Shown piece by piece: positions 16,332-25,203 of a DNA stretch of 64,000 bases. Numbering within the stretch: the first letter of the stretch is position 1; every line of letters starts with the position of its first letter. The translations under genes were made by a program, and so were the position numbers. Source of the DNA: Rhodothermales bacterium (lineage in GTDB: Bacteria; Bacteroidota; Rhodothermia; Rhodothermales; UBA10348); the NCBI GenBank assembly GCA_040221055.1, contig JAVJVN010000018.1, positions 1 to 64,000 of the forward strand, in the 5' to 3' direction. The notes below the pieces were generated by a model. That model worked only from the letters and a program-made list of their open reading frames with translations. It ran no database searches and was not told the origin of the DNA.

Positions 16332-17883
16332 CCGCCGACGCTGCTTCCGGTACGACTATCAGGTTCTCGCCGGTCATTTCGGCCGGCTGATCCAAGCCCA
16401 GGATGGCCAGGATGGTCGGTGCCACGTCGCCCAACCGGCCCTCCCGAATGGGCCCGGTAAACCCCTCCAGCGCAATCAGATGGGGTACGGGGACCGTCGT
16501 ATGGGCCGTGTGCGGCGACCCGTCCGGATTCCTCATGCGGTCGCAGTTGCCATGATCGGCAATGATGCTCACCGAGAACCCGCGCTCCATGGCCGCCGTC
16601 ACGACCTCCGCGGCGGCCGCATCCACGGCTTCGACGGCTTTCACCGCCGCGTCGAAATCCCCGGTGTGCCCCACCATGTCCGGATTCGCGAAGTTGATGA
16701 CCACGAGCGCATAGTCGTTCGTCCGGATGGCGTGCGCCACGCGGTTGCCCAACTCAGGCGCACTCATTTCCGGCTGCAGATCGTAGGTGGCCACCTTCGG
16801 TGACGGGATCATGATCCGGTCCTCACCGGGGAATGCATCCTCCCGCCCCCCGTTGAAGAAATAGGTGACGTGCGGATATTTCTCGGTCTCGGCCGCGCGC
16901 AACTGCCGCAGACCGGCGCTGGCCACGGCCTCTCCCAGGGTATGAGTCAGGTTGACCTTCGGGAATGCGACGGGAAACGGAAACGTGTTGTCATACTTGG
17001 CGAACGTCACGTAATCCAGATCCAGGCGGGCCACCGGAAACGCATCGAATTCCGGATCCGTCAATGCCCGGGTAAGCTGCCGGGCCCGGTCCGAACGGAA
17101 GTTGAAGACAATCACCGCATCGCCATCGGAAACCCGACCCGGGTCCGGGGTACCGTCGGCCACCAGGGGTTCCAGGAATTCGTCGGTCGTTCCGGCATCA
17201 TACTGGGCCCGGATGGCATCCAGCCAGGCGTTCCGCTCGTCCGGGACGTGCGTTCCCACCCCTTCGACGAGTGCCCGCCATGCCTTCTCGACGCGCTCCC
17301 ACCGGTTGTCCCTGTCCATGGCGAAATAGCGCCCCACGACGGTCGCCAGTCGGCCAGCACCCGTGCGCTCCATGGCGTCCAACAGCCAGGCCACATGCCC
17401 GGCACCGCTGTGCGGATCGGTGTCCCGACCATCCATGAAGGCATGCACACAGACCTTGTCCGATGCCATGCCTTCCCGAGCACACAACTCCAGGAGGGCC
17501 GCCACGTGATTCCGGTGGGAGTGCACGCCACCGTCCGAGAGCAGACCCATGAGGTGGAGGCGCCGTCCGGCCGCCTTGGCCTCGCGCACCACGCGCACCA
17601 GCACCTCGTTCGCGTAGAACGAACCGTCCTCGATGGCCACGTCTATCCGCGTGATGTCCTGGTACACCACGCGACCTGCTCCCAGGTTCATATGGCCGAC
17701 TTCCGAATTGCCCATCTGCCCTTCGGGAAGCCCGACGGACCGCCCCGAGGCCTGCAGGCGACCGTGCGGCCATGTCGCGAACATCTTGTCCAGGAAAGGC
17801 TTGCGGGCGCGCTCAATGGCGCTGACAGACGGATCTTCGGCAATACCGTATCCGTCCAGGATGACCAAAAGGTGTTTGCGCAT
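16324..17883 (-). CDS. gpmI: 2,3-bisphosphoglycerate-independent phosphoglycerate mutase
   Basis: Interconverts 3- and 2-phosphoglycerate in glycolysis, using two Mn ions and a phosphoserine intermediate. The 519-residue length and motifs are typical: V-I-L-D-G-Y-G at the N-terminus, catalytic Ser60 in G-Q-M-G-N-S-E-V-G-H, H-x-F-x-D-G-R-D-T-D-P-x-S, and I-I-A-D-H-G-N-C-D near the end. The ATG at 17883 gives the standard N-terminus M-R-K-H-L-L-V-I-L-D-G. It lies five bases after nth on the same strand. Other glycolytic genes (gap, pgk) are at 52-54 kb. Confidence 0.97.
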   Translation of the reverse strand: MRKHLLVILDGYGIAEDPSVSAIERARKPFLDKMFATWPHGRLQASGRSVGLPEGQMGNSEVGHMNLGAGRVVYQDITRIDVAIEDGSFYANEVLVRVVREAKAAGRRLHLMGLLSDGGVHSHRNHVAALLELCAREGMASDKVCVHAFMDGRDTDPHSGAGHVAWLLDAMERTGAGRLATVVGRYFAMDRDNRWERVEKAWRALVEGVGTHVPDERNAWLDAIRAQYDAGTTDEFLEPLVADGTPDPGRVSDGDAVIVFNFRSDRARQLTRALTDPEFDAFPVARLDLDYVTFAKYDNTFPFPVAFPKVNLTHTLGEAVASAGLRQLRAAETEKYPHVTYFFNGGREDAFPGEDRIMIPSPKVATYDLQPEMSAPELGNRVAHAIRTNDYALVVINFANPDMVGHTGDFDAAVKAVEAVDAAAAEVVTAAMERGFSVSIIADHGNCDRMRNPDGSPHTAHTTVPVPHLIALEGFTGPIREGRLGDVAPTILAILGLDQPAEMTGENLIVVPEAASAVN

Positions 17884-17888
17884 GGGTG

Positions 17889-18770
17889 TTATACTCGGTA
17901 GTCCTGTATGCGCTTCGTGGTTTCCCCCGTGCGCGTCAGGAAGACATTCATGGATCCACACCGCGGGCAGGATATCTGTTCCGTTCCGCTGCGATCCGTG
18001 ACCCGGTCCGGATCATCAAAATAGTGGTTGCGCGTGGCGCAAAAATAAGTCCCTCTGCTCGCATCGAGCCCTTCCTGCGGCGCCGGCAACTGCTGCATGC
18101 GCGCCCACGTCTTGCACCACGCGGAAACCGTGCACCGTTCGCAGGAGGGATTCCGGGCCGTGCAGGTGTATCGGCCATGCAAGATGAGCAGATGATGCGC
18201 ATCCCGCCAGGTTTCCTTCGGCAAGAGATCCTTCAGCTGTTTTTCCACGCGGGCCGGGGTCGTCGCATCTTCCCGCACCAACCCAATCCGGTTGGCCACG
18301 CGGAAGACATGGGTATCCACTGCGAGGGCATCCTGACCGAACGCTACGGCACTGACCACCTGCGCTGTCTTCTGGCCGACGCCCGGCAATTTCCGGAGGT
18401 CCTCGACCCGGTCAGGCACCTGCCCGTCGAACACGTCGCGCAGCATGCGGGCCGCACCCACCAGATGTTTCGATTTGTTGTTGGGATACGATATCGATGC
18501 GATGAGCGGAAATACGTCCTCGGGCTCGGCGGTGGCCATGGCTTCCGCCGTCGGATACGCCGCGAACAGCCCCGGCGTCACCTTGTTCACCCGCTCATCC
18601 GTACACTGCGCCGACAGGACCACGGCAATGAGCAATTGGAACGGGTCCTCGTACATCAACTCTGTTTCCGGCGCGGGTATTACCTTCCAGAGTCCGTCGA
18701 TCACGCGCTCGGCCCTTTCCGTCCTTGACAGGCTCTTTTCCGTCTGTTCCGTCCCCGAATTCGCTTTCAT
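17889..18770 (-). CDS. nth: Endonuclease III with a C-terminal cysteine-containing extension
   Basis: A base-excision DNA glycosylase/AP lyase for oxidised pyrimidines. From the ATG at 18770 the 293-residue protein has the helix-hairpin-helix L-P-G-V-G-Q-K-T with catalytic Lys134, the catalytic Asp152 in V-D-T-H-V, and the 4Fe-4S ligands C203, C210, C213, C219 (C-x6-C-x2-C-x5-C). Ordinary Nth ends shortly after; here about 70 more residues follow, with C244 and a CPRC pair (C268, C271) in a zinc-ribbon-like setting ending T-T-K-R-I-Q-D-Y-R-V. Its start codon overlaps the divergent DUF4105 start in one CATG. Confidence 0.93.
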   Translation of the reverse strand: MKANSGTEQTEKSLSRTERAERVIDGLWKVIPAPETELMYEDPFQLLIAVVLSAQCTDERVNKVTPGLFAAYPTAEAMATAEPEDVFPLIASISYPNNKSKHLVGAARMLRDVFDGQVPDRVEDLRKLPGVGQKTAQVVSAVAFGQDALAVDTHVFRVANRIGLVREDATTPARVEKQLKDLLPKETWRDAHHLLILHGRYTCTARNPSCERCTVSAWCKTWARMQQLPAPQEGLDASRGTYFCATRNHYFDDPDRVTDRSGTEQISCPRCGSMNVFLTRTGETTKRIQDYRV

Positions 18771-20055
18771 GCCATTGAGTCCCATTCAAATCCGATTCTT
18801 TGCGTTGGTGCTCGGACTGCTCGCGGTTTGGCCGACCGCCGGCGCCCAACGGGCGAACGCGCAACTGCCCGATGAGTTGTCCGGTTCGGCCTACGCCGAA
18901 CTCTGGACGATGGCTCCGGGTACGGCCATCCATGCGCTCTTCGGACACAGTGCGCTGCGGGTGGTGGATCCGGCCATCGGTCTAGACGCCGTTTTCAACT
19001 ACGGCACCTTCGACCCGACCGATCCGTGGTTCCTCCCCAAGTTCGTGTACGGCGATCTGGACTACTACCTCTCCGTCGCCGGTGGCCGATTCGTGCTGCA
19101 GGCCTACGCCGCCGAACGGCGCAGTGTTTTTGCCCAGCGCCTGGACCTCGCCCCGGCCCAACTCGCGGGGCTGTACCGGGCCCTCCGACTGAATCTGGAA
19201 CCGGAGAACCGGTTCTATCCCTACGATTTCGTACGGGACAACTGTTCGACCCGCCTGTATGACCTGCTCCACGAGCACGCGGGGTTCACCTTGAACCCCA
19301 CCGGACACGGGGCGGAGCGCACAGCCGGCACCGAAAACCCACCCCCCAGTTACCGCGCGCTCATCCGGTCCTACCTCCACCCGGTGCCGTGGCTGGACCT
19401 GGGCATCCATCTGGTTCTCGGGCGACCCATGGAGCAGACCCCCACGCCCGCGGAAGCCACATTCCTGCCCTACGAATTGATGGATGCGCTGGACGCCGCC
19501 CAGCCGCCCCTGGTCGCGTTCACCGATACCCTCCTCTGGATCCCGCCCGCCGCGACAAAGCCGAATACGGCCAACCCCACCCCCTCTGCGGGGGCTTCGG
19601 CACGGCCGTGGACCATGTACGCATTCCGCCTCGCCCCCCTCCTCCTCCTCATCCTCGCCTTCTACCCGGGCCCCGGCCAGACCCGCCGGCTCCGCCGCCT
19701 GGATGGGACGCTGATGGTCCTGTCCGGCCTGCTGGGTCTCTTCCTGCTGTGGATGTGGCTCGGCACGCTGCATACCGTCACGGCCTGGAACGTGAACATC
19801 CTCTGGCTCATGCCGCTGAATATCTGGTCCGCCTTCAGGGCCAAAACCGGCATCGGCTCGGCGGCGACCGGGCTCACGCGGATCCTCCGGGCTGCAGCCC
19901 TTGGCATGTCCACCCTCGCGCTGCTCACCCCCCTGCTGCCCGTGCAGAGCATTCCCGGTCCGGCGTGGACGTGGGCGCTGCTGCTGGCCCTGCTACACCT
20001 CTCCGCAGTAGTCCAGCACCGTCCGATGGAGCACCCGGGCCAGTCGCACGACTGA
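18769..20055 (+). CDS. DUF4105 membrane-associated protein
   Basis: A 428-residue protein with an N-terminal signal peptide (F-F-A-L-V-L-G-L-L-A-V-W-P-T-A-G-A-Q), then a periplasmic domain with the DUF4105 hallmarks: M-A-P-G-T-A-I-H-A-L-F-G-H-S-A-L-R-V near the start and R-D-N-C-S-T-R-L-Y-D in the middle. The conserved His and Cys suggest a papain/NlpC-like hydrolase fold, as proposed for this family; activity is unproven. Four to five transmembrane segments fill the C-terminal third. It begins in the same CATG as divergent nth. Its last 63 bases overlap the convergent M20 peptidase gene. Confidence 0.8.
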   Translation: MPLSPIQIRFFALVLGLLAVWPTAGAQRANAQLPDELSGSAYAELWTMAPGTAIHALFGHSALRVVDPAIGLDAVFNYGTFDPTDPWFLPKFVYGDLDYYLSVAGGRFVLQAYAAERRSVFAQRLDLAPAQLAGLYRALRLNLEPENRFYPYDFVRDNCSTRLYDLLHEHAGFTLNPTGHGAERTAGTENPPPSYRALIRSYLHPVPWLDLGIHLVLGRPMEQTPTPAEATFLPYELMDALDAAQPPLVAFTDTLLWIPPAATKPNTANPTPSAGASARPWTMYAFRLAPLLLLILAFYPGPGQTRRLRRLDGTLMVLSGLLGLFLLWMWLGTLHTVTAWNVNILWLMPLNIWSAFRAKTGIGSAATGLTRILRAAALGMSTLALLTPLLPVQSIPGPAWTWALLLALLHLSAVVQHRPMEHPGQSHD

Positions 20056-21168
20056 ATCCACCTCGACCCACTCCACGTCCTGGTGGATGCCACCACCGCG
20101 CGCACCCATGACCACCGACGGAATCCCGGCTTCCCCGAAAATCGCGGAATCCTCCCACCAGCCGTGACCGATGAGCGTGTCGGGCGTACCGCCGACGGCC
20201 GCCGAGGCCCCACGAAGCGTCCGGACCAGTTCCGTGTCCACATCGATTTCCCACGGACTGCGCCACAGTTCCAATTCCAGGTCCGCGCGGAAGTCCGGCT
20301 CGGCGGTGGCGACATCACGCAGGATGGCCTCCAGCTCCGCCCGTACCGATGCTTCGGTTTCCCCGGGAATGGTGCGGCGTTCAATATGGATGCGGCATTC
20401 GTGCGAGTAGATGAACAGGCTCCGCCCGCCTTCAATGAGCGGTACGTGTGCCGACGCCTCTCCGCACAGCGGATGCACCTGCATGTCCGGCAACCGCCTG
20501 GCGTACTCGAACAGCCGGGACAGGACCAGTCCCATCATCATGTTCGCGTCCCGGCCTTCCCGATGCATACCCCCGTGTGCCGTGCGTCCGTGCGTCACCA
20601 ATCGGTAGACCGCGAACCCCCGGTGCGCCGGGCACACATGCAGATCGGTCGGCTCGGTGACAATGCACCCGTCTGCCTGGAACTGGCCCTTCTTGAAGGC
20701 CTCGGCCACGGCGAACGCTCCCAGGCTCTCGTACTCCTCATCGGCCACGAACGACAGTGTGAGGTCACCTTTCAACTGCGTGCCCGCAGACCGCAGCAGG
20801 TGGGCCACGCCGAGCATGGCGGCGAGCCCGCTCTTCATGTCGTAGGCGCCCCGCCCGTACAGGCGTCCGTCCTCCACGCGCCCGGAAAACGGGTCCGCCA
20901 TGCCGCCCTGACCCACCGTATCCATGTGTCCATTCAGCATGAGGGATCGCCCGCTTCCAGCGCCCGGAATACGCCCCGTCACGTTGAGTCGACCGGGAGC
21001 CAACGTATCTGTCGAAACCTCAACGCCGAGCTCCTCCAGAACGCCTGAAATGTAGAGCGCGATGTCAGCTTCGCCGGGACCGCCCTCTTCGAGAGATGGG
21101 TTCACGGAGTTGATCTGGACAAGCCGCCTGAGCGTCTCCAGGATGAATGGGCTCAGTTCATCTTCCAT
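19993..21168 (-). CDS. M20 family metallopeptidase (ArgE/DapE/CPG2-like)
   Basis: A cytoplasmic di-zinc hydrolase that removes an acyl or amino-acid group from a small substrate. The 391-residue protein shows N-G-H-M-D-T-V (H81, D83), G-R-G-A-Y-D-M-K-S-G-L-A, the catalytic E-E in V-A-D-E-E-Y, and the dimerisation domain with G-R-T-A-H-G-G. Closest in pattern to acetylornithine deacetylase/succinyl-DAP desuccinylase relatives, but the exact substrate cannot be assigned. It follows the PLP lyase gene with a gap of 33 bases and may be co-transcribed. Its 3' end overlaps the DUF4105 gene. Confidence 0.9.
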   Translation of the reverse strand: MEDELSPFILETLRRLVQINSVNPSLEEGGPGEADIALYISGVLEELGVEVSTDTLAPGRLNVTGRIPGAGSGRSLMLNGHMDTVGQGGMADPFSGRVEDGRLYGRGAYDMKSGLAAMLGVAHLLRSAGTQLKGDLTLSFVADEEYESLGAFAVAEAFKKGQFQADGCIVTEPTDLHVCPAHRGFAVYRLVTHGRTAHGGMHREGRDANMMMGLVLSRLFEYARRLPDMQVHPLCGEASAHVPLIEGGRSLFIYSHECRIHIERRTIPGETEASVRAELEAILRDVATAEPDFRADLELELWRSPWEIDVDTELVRTLRGASAAVGGTPDTLIGHGWWEDSAIFGEAGIPSVVMGARGGGIHQDVEWVEVDSVVRLARVLHRTVLDYCGEV

Positions 21169-21201
21169 ACAGGTTCATCGCAGGTAAGTGGGCGGGGTGC
21201 A

Positions 21202-22383
21202 TCAGACTGCACGGAGCCCCCGCTCCAGATCGTCCAACAGATCTTCCACGTTTTCTATGCCGACCGAATAACGGACCAGGCTTTCGGAAATCCCGAGTTC
21301 CTTGCGCTGCGCGGCCGTGAGTTCGACGTGACTCGTCACCGAGGGGGGGCCAACAAGCGTGCTCACCGAACCCAGACTGGCCGCCAGGTGCCTCAATTCC
21401 ATGGCATGCAGCATCCGCGCCACGCCGTCGGCTCCCGACTTCAGCTCGAACGCCAACATCCCGCCGAAGCCCCGCATCTGCCGGGCGGCCACGGCATGCC
21501 CCGGGTCGTCCTCCAGCCCGGGATGGAACACCCGTTCGACCTTCGGTTGCTGCTTCAGCCAGCGGGCAATCCGGAGCGCACTCGCGTTCTGCCGTTCCAC
21601 CCGCAATTCCAGCGTCTTCATGCCGCGAATGACCATGTAGGCCGAATCCGGATGCAGCGACGCGCCCGTGATTTCCCGGAAGGCAAATATCCGCTGCACC
21701 AGGTCCTTCCGGCCACAGACCAGGCCGCACATCACGTCCGAGTGCCCGCCCAGGTATTTGGTCGCACTGTGGACCACCAGGTCCACGCCGTGCTGGATGG
21801 GGTTCTGGTTGATGGGCGTCGCGAACGTGTTGTCACACACCGTGATGGCTCCCACCTTCCGGGCCGCTGCCGACAGCCGCTCCAGGTCCATGACCTTCAG
21901 CGTCGGATTGGTGGGAGATTCCAGATACAGCAGAGCGCATCCCTTGGCGACCTCCCGCTCAATGGCCTCCACGTCCGTCGTGTCGACGAGCACCGCATCG
22001 ATCCCGAAACGCGGAAGATGCTCCAGAAATATCCGGCTCGTACCGCCGTAGGAATCCCGGATGGAGACGACCCGATCGCCCGGTTTAAGCAGCGCGAACA
22101 ATAAATTGGAAATGCCCGCCATGCCCGTCGAGAACGAGACGGCGGCCTCCGCCCCTTCCAGGACCCGGATCTTTTCCTCCAGGACCTGGACCGTGGGGTT
22201 CGTGTTGCGGCTGTAGATGTGGCCGAGCTGCTGCCCGAGTGCCACGTCCTTCCAGGTGTCCAGATCCTCGTAGGCGAACGTCACCGTCGAGTAAACGGGC
22301 GTCGTCGAACTGCCGTCGGCGAACCCATCCGACTCTCCTGCCCAGACCGACTTCGTGCCGGCCTTCTTGTCGTCTAATTTCAT
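21202..22383 (-). CDS. Trans-sulfuration PLP enzyme (cystathionine gamma-synthase / beta- or gamma-lyase family)
   Basis: A 393-residue Cys/Met-metabolism enzyme. It has Y-S-R-N-T-N-P-T near the N-terminus, S-Y-G-G-T in the PLP pocket, D-N-T-F-A-T-P, and the Schiff-base lysine in S-A-T-K-Y-L-G-G-H-S-D (K209 from the ATG start). The family makes or breaks cystathionine, homocysteine or methionine; the motifs do not separate synthase from lyase. I use the ATG at 22383, not the TTG/GTG codons just upstream. The AT-rich gap before it holds a repeated TAATATATTA palindrome that may control it. Confidence 0.9.
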   Translation of the reverse strand: MKLDDKKAGTKSVWAGESDGFADGSSTTPVYSTVTFAYEDLDTWKDVALGQQLGHIYSRNTNPTVQVLEEKIRVLEGAEAAVSFSTGMAGISNLLFALLKPGDRVVSIRDSYGGTSRIFLEHLPRFGIDAVLVDTTDVEAIEREVAKGCALLYLESPTNPTLKVMDLERLSAAARKVGAITVCDNTFATPINQNPIQHGVDLVVHSATKYLGGHSDVMCGLVCGRKDLVQRIFAFREITGASLHPDSAYMVIRGMKTLELRVERQNASALRIARWLKQQPKVERVFHPGLEDDPGHAVAARQMRGFGGMLAFELKSGADGVARMLHAMELRHLAASLGSVSTLVGPPSVTSHVELTAAQRKELGISESLVRYSVGIENVEDLLDDLERGLRAV

Positions 22384-22404
22384 GTGCACCAATAGATTAC
22401 GAGT

Positions 22405-22437
22405 GTAATATATTACCTGTATACAACTAATATATTA
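22405..22437 (-). promoter_or_regulatory. Two TAATATATTA palindromes 22 bases apart upstream of the trans-sulfuration gene
   Basis: The first copy sits in a perfect 12-base palindrome GTAATATATTAC (22405-22416). A second TAATATATTA is at 22428-22437, exactly 22 bases on, two helical turns, and runs into the stop codon of the DPP4 gene. In a GC-rich genome two such copies 20-50 bases before an ATG suggest an operator, a promoter, or both. Regulator unknown. Confidence 0.45.
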
Positions 22438-24537
22438 CCGCGCCAGCAGCAACCGCTCAATGAAGAACTCCATCATCCGGTAGGGATTGATGCCGGTGTG
22501 CCCACGGTCCGGGCCCACCTGGACTTCGAAGCTCTTGCCGGCCGCCTGCAGCGCCTCAATGAGCTGCATGGAGTTCGACGGATGCACGTTGTTGTCGGCC
22601 GTGCCGTAGTAGATCATGAGGTGGCCTTCAAGGTTCTCGGCGTACGTCATCGCCGAGCCCGCATCGTACCCCGCCGTGTTGTCCTGCGGGGTGTACATGT
22701 ACCGCTCGGTGTAGATCGTATCGTAGTGACGCCAATCCGTCACGGACGATGCGGCACTGGCCGCCTGGAAGACGTCCGGGTACCGAAGCAGCGCCATGGC
22801 CGATGCGTATCCGCCATACGATGTGCCATAAATGCCCACCTTCGTGCCGTCCACATACGAACGCTCGCGCAGGGCTTTCACGCTGGCTGCCAGGTCATCG
22901 ATTTCCGTGATGCCGAGTTTCTCGTAGATGGCATCCAGGAATACCTTCCCGCGACCACCCGCACTGCGCGCATCGACCGATGCCACCAGAAAGCCATACT
23001 CCGTCAGCGGGCTACCGGTAGAGAAGGTCTCGCGGGCGCCGTTCGATTTGGGCCCGGAATAGATGCTGAGCAGGAGCGGATAGGACTTCGTCGGATCGAA
23101 ATCAGCGGGTTTGCCCAGGATGCCGTGCAATTCGGTGGTCCCGTCGGCCGCCATGAAGGTGAACAGTTCGACCGGCTCCTTGCCAAGGGCTTCGAGGCCG
23201 GAGGTGTCGCTTTCCGTGATGGTGGCGACCACGAGACCGTCAGCGTCCAGCAGACGCGAGACCGGGGCCTGATTGTGCGTTTGCGCCACATCCACGAACC
23301 AGCGTCCGTCCGGTGACGGCGAAATAGCGTGGTTCAGGGTGGGGTCCGTCAGACGACGGTCCCCGCGACCGTCGAGCCCCACCTTATGCAACTGCATCTT
23401 CATGTGGTTGTCGCCCGACCGGGCCATGTACCAGAGGACGCCCTCCTCCTCGTCCACGCGCACGATGTTGCCGACCTCGAAGGCATGCGCCGTGAGTGGC
23501 GTAATGAGTGTGCCATCCAGGTCATACAGGTACCAGTTCAGCCAGCCGGTCCGTTCGGACTCCCAGATGAACCGCTGTCCATCCTCCAGGAACTGCATGG
23601 TGGGACGGTTGTCCACCCAACTGGCGGGCCACTCCTCCCGAACGACCGTCCGGCAGGCCCCCGTGAGCGGCTGACAGGCCGCGATTTCCATGATGTTCTG
23701 CCGGCGATTGGTACGGTTCACGAGCAGTTCGGAGCCATCCGGCGTCCAGCCCACATTGTACGCATAGTGACCGACCACGTCGTCCGTGAGCGGCGCGCCG
23801 TCGCGGATATCCACGCGAACGGTGTTGCCGCTGGCCCGGTCCCACACGAAAATGTCCACCTTCGGATTGGGAGAGCCGGCCTTCGGATAGGCTTCAATGT
23901 CCAGCGAGCTCTGGATTTTGGTCTGATCCATCTGCAGGAAATAGTCCTGGACCTCGCTTTCGTCGAAGCGGAACCAGGCCAATCGGTTGCTTCCGGGCGA
24001 CCACCACATGGCCGTCCGCTGTCCCAGTTCCTCGCCGTAGACCCAGCTGCCGCTGCCGTTCCGGGTGCGTGCTTCTTCGCTGCCGTCCGTGGTCAGCGCC
24101 CGCTCGTTCGATCCATCGAGGTCGGACAGCCACAGGTTGCGGTCGCGGTACGTGGCCATGAGCGTGCTGTCGGGCGACACCGCCGACTCGAACTGACGCC
24201 CACGGGCAGGCCCGCCCATGAAGCGGCCGAAGTTGGGCCGCGTCGCCTCGCCAATGTCCGTCGCTTCGCGCGTGGCCACGTCAAACCGGTAGCGCCGCTC
24301 GTTGAAGTTGTATTCGAAGGAGCCGGAATCCTCGGCCCAGTCAGCCTGAATGGCACCCGAGACAAACGCATCCGCGAGTTCCGTGCGCATGCGCTCATAA
24401 TTGTCGTACCCGGGCATGTCCTTTATGCGCTGCTGGGCGGCCGCCGGCAGGACGACGAGCAGCAAGAGCAGGAAAACCAGGAATCGGGAGATGCAGGTGG
24501 TCGGGTTCAGCCGAAGGATGCGGGGCGAGTGGGTCAT
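22435..24537 (-). CDS. Secreted prolyl oligopeptidase-family peptidase (DPP4-like, S9)
   Basis: A 700-residue serine peptidase with a signal peptide (F-L-V-F-L-L-L-L-L-V-V-L-P-A-A-A-Q). The N-terminal two thirds form the eight-bladed DPP4 propeller (W-W-S-P-G-S-N-R-L-A-W-F-R-F-D-E is the conserved EE-loop region). The C-terminal hydrolase has the nucleophile in G-T-S-Y-G-G-Y and the His in P-D-R-G-H-T-G. Such enzymes remove X-Pro dipeptides from the N-termini of peptides in the periplasm or outside, in line with peptide scavenging in Bacteroidota. It ends in the second TAATATATTA copy before the trans-sulfuration gene. Confidence 0.93.
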   Translation of the reverse strand: MTHSPRILRLNPTTCISRFLVFLLLLLVVLPAAAQQRIKDMPGYDNYERMRTELADAFVSGAIQADWAEDSGSFEYNFNERRYRFDVATREATDIGEATRPNFGRFMGGPARGRQFESAVSPDSTLMATYRDRNLWLSDLDGSNERALTTDGSEEARTRNGSGSWVYGEELGQRTAMWWSPGSNRLAWFRFDESEVQDYFLQMDQTKIQSSLDIEAYPKAGSPNPKVDIFVWDRASGNTVRVDIRDGAPLTDDVVGHYAYNVGWTPDGSELLVNRTNRRQNIMEIAACQPLTGACRTVVREEWPASWVDNRPTMQFLEDGQRFIWESERTGWLNWYLYDLDGTLITPLTAHAFEVGNIVRVDEEEGVLWYMARSGDNHMKMQLHKVGLDGRGDRRLTDPTLNHAISPSPDGRWFVDVAQTHNQAPVSRLLDADGLVVATITESDTSGLEALGKEPVELFTFMAADGTTELHGILGKPADFDPTKSYPLLLSIYSGPKSNGARETFSTGSPLTEYGFLVASVDARSAGGRGKVFLDAIYEKLGITEIDDLAASVKALRERSYVDGTKVGIYGTSYGGYASAMALLRYPDVFQAASAASSVTDWRHYDTIYTERYMYTPQDNTAGYDAGSAMTYAENLEGHLMIYYGTADNNVHPSNSMQLIEALQAAGKSFEVQVGPDRGHTGINPYRMMEFFIERLLLAR

Positions 24538-24635
24538 GGTCGTTTGTCCGGTTCAACAGATGCGTCATGTTACAACGTTCGCAACTTGGGCGCACGTTTC
24601 GTGTCTTCAGACGGTACCCGTCCTCCCCGGATTCC

Positions 24636-25178
24636 ATGAACATCGACATGAACACCTCCCGGACCTTCCCGCCCCTCCTTGCTGCCTTCCTCATTGCCGT
24701 TGCAACGCCGTTTTCAGCGCGCGTGTCTGCTGCCCAGAACGCCAAGCCGACCGACCCGGCCACCCCCGCCGGCATCCATGCGGTGTACGAGGCCTTCTCC
24801 CGCGCCTACGAGACCGTGGACCTTGACCTGCTGCGGGCCCAGTACACGCCGGATTGCAGGTACCTGCCGGCCGGTGGCGGAAGCGTGCCCATTCAGACCT
24901 GCGACAAAGCCATGGCCGGATTTGAGGCCATGTTCGCTGGCGCGAAGGCCGACGGCCGACGACTCGGCATCACGTTCCGTTTCGTGGACCGGTCCGTCTC
25001 CGGAGACCTGGCCCATGACGTAGGCTATTACGACGTGGTCAGTGGGGATGCCGATCGCCATGCCTACGGCAAGTTCGTCGTGGTGCTCAAGCGACAGGCA
25101 GACGGCACCTGGCGCATCCATGTTGACGGATTCAGCCCGACCAGTCGCGAGGCGTATGAAGGAGCGGCATCAAATTGA
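24636..25178 (+). CDS. Secreted SnoaL/DUF4440-like (NTF2-fold) protein
   Basis: A 180-residue protein with a signal peptide (L-L-A-A-F-L-I-A-V-A-T-P-F-S-A-R-V-S-A) and a single NTF2-like domain: I-H-A-V-Y-E-A-F-S-R-A-Y-E-T-V-D near the start, then alternating strands ending in G-K-F-V-V-V-L-K-R-Q-A-D-G-T-W-R-I-H-V-D. These small cone-shaped domains bind or convert small molecules; no function can be given here. The ATG at 24636 is chosen as the one just before the signal peptide. It is alone between two minus-strand genes; the 98-base gap upstream, shared with the DPP4 gene, shows no confident promoter. Confidence 0.75.
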   Translation: MNIDMNTSRTFPPLLAAFLIAVATPFSARVSAAQNAKPTDPATPAGIHAVYEAFSRAYETVDLDLLRAQYTPDCRYLPAGGGSVPIQTCDKAMAGFEAMFAGAKADGRRLGITFRFVDRSVSGDLAHDVGYYDVVSGDADRHAYGKFVVVLKRQADGTWRIHVDGFSPTSREAYEGAASN

Positions 25179-25203
25179 CACCCGAACGCCGCGTCAACGT
25201 CGA

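Noticed and set aside
24568-24590. AACGTT-centred near-palindrome between the DPP4-like and SnoaL genes
   Set aside because: Imperfect, short, and not linked to a promoter; too weak to list as an operator.
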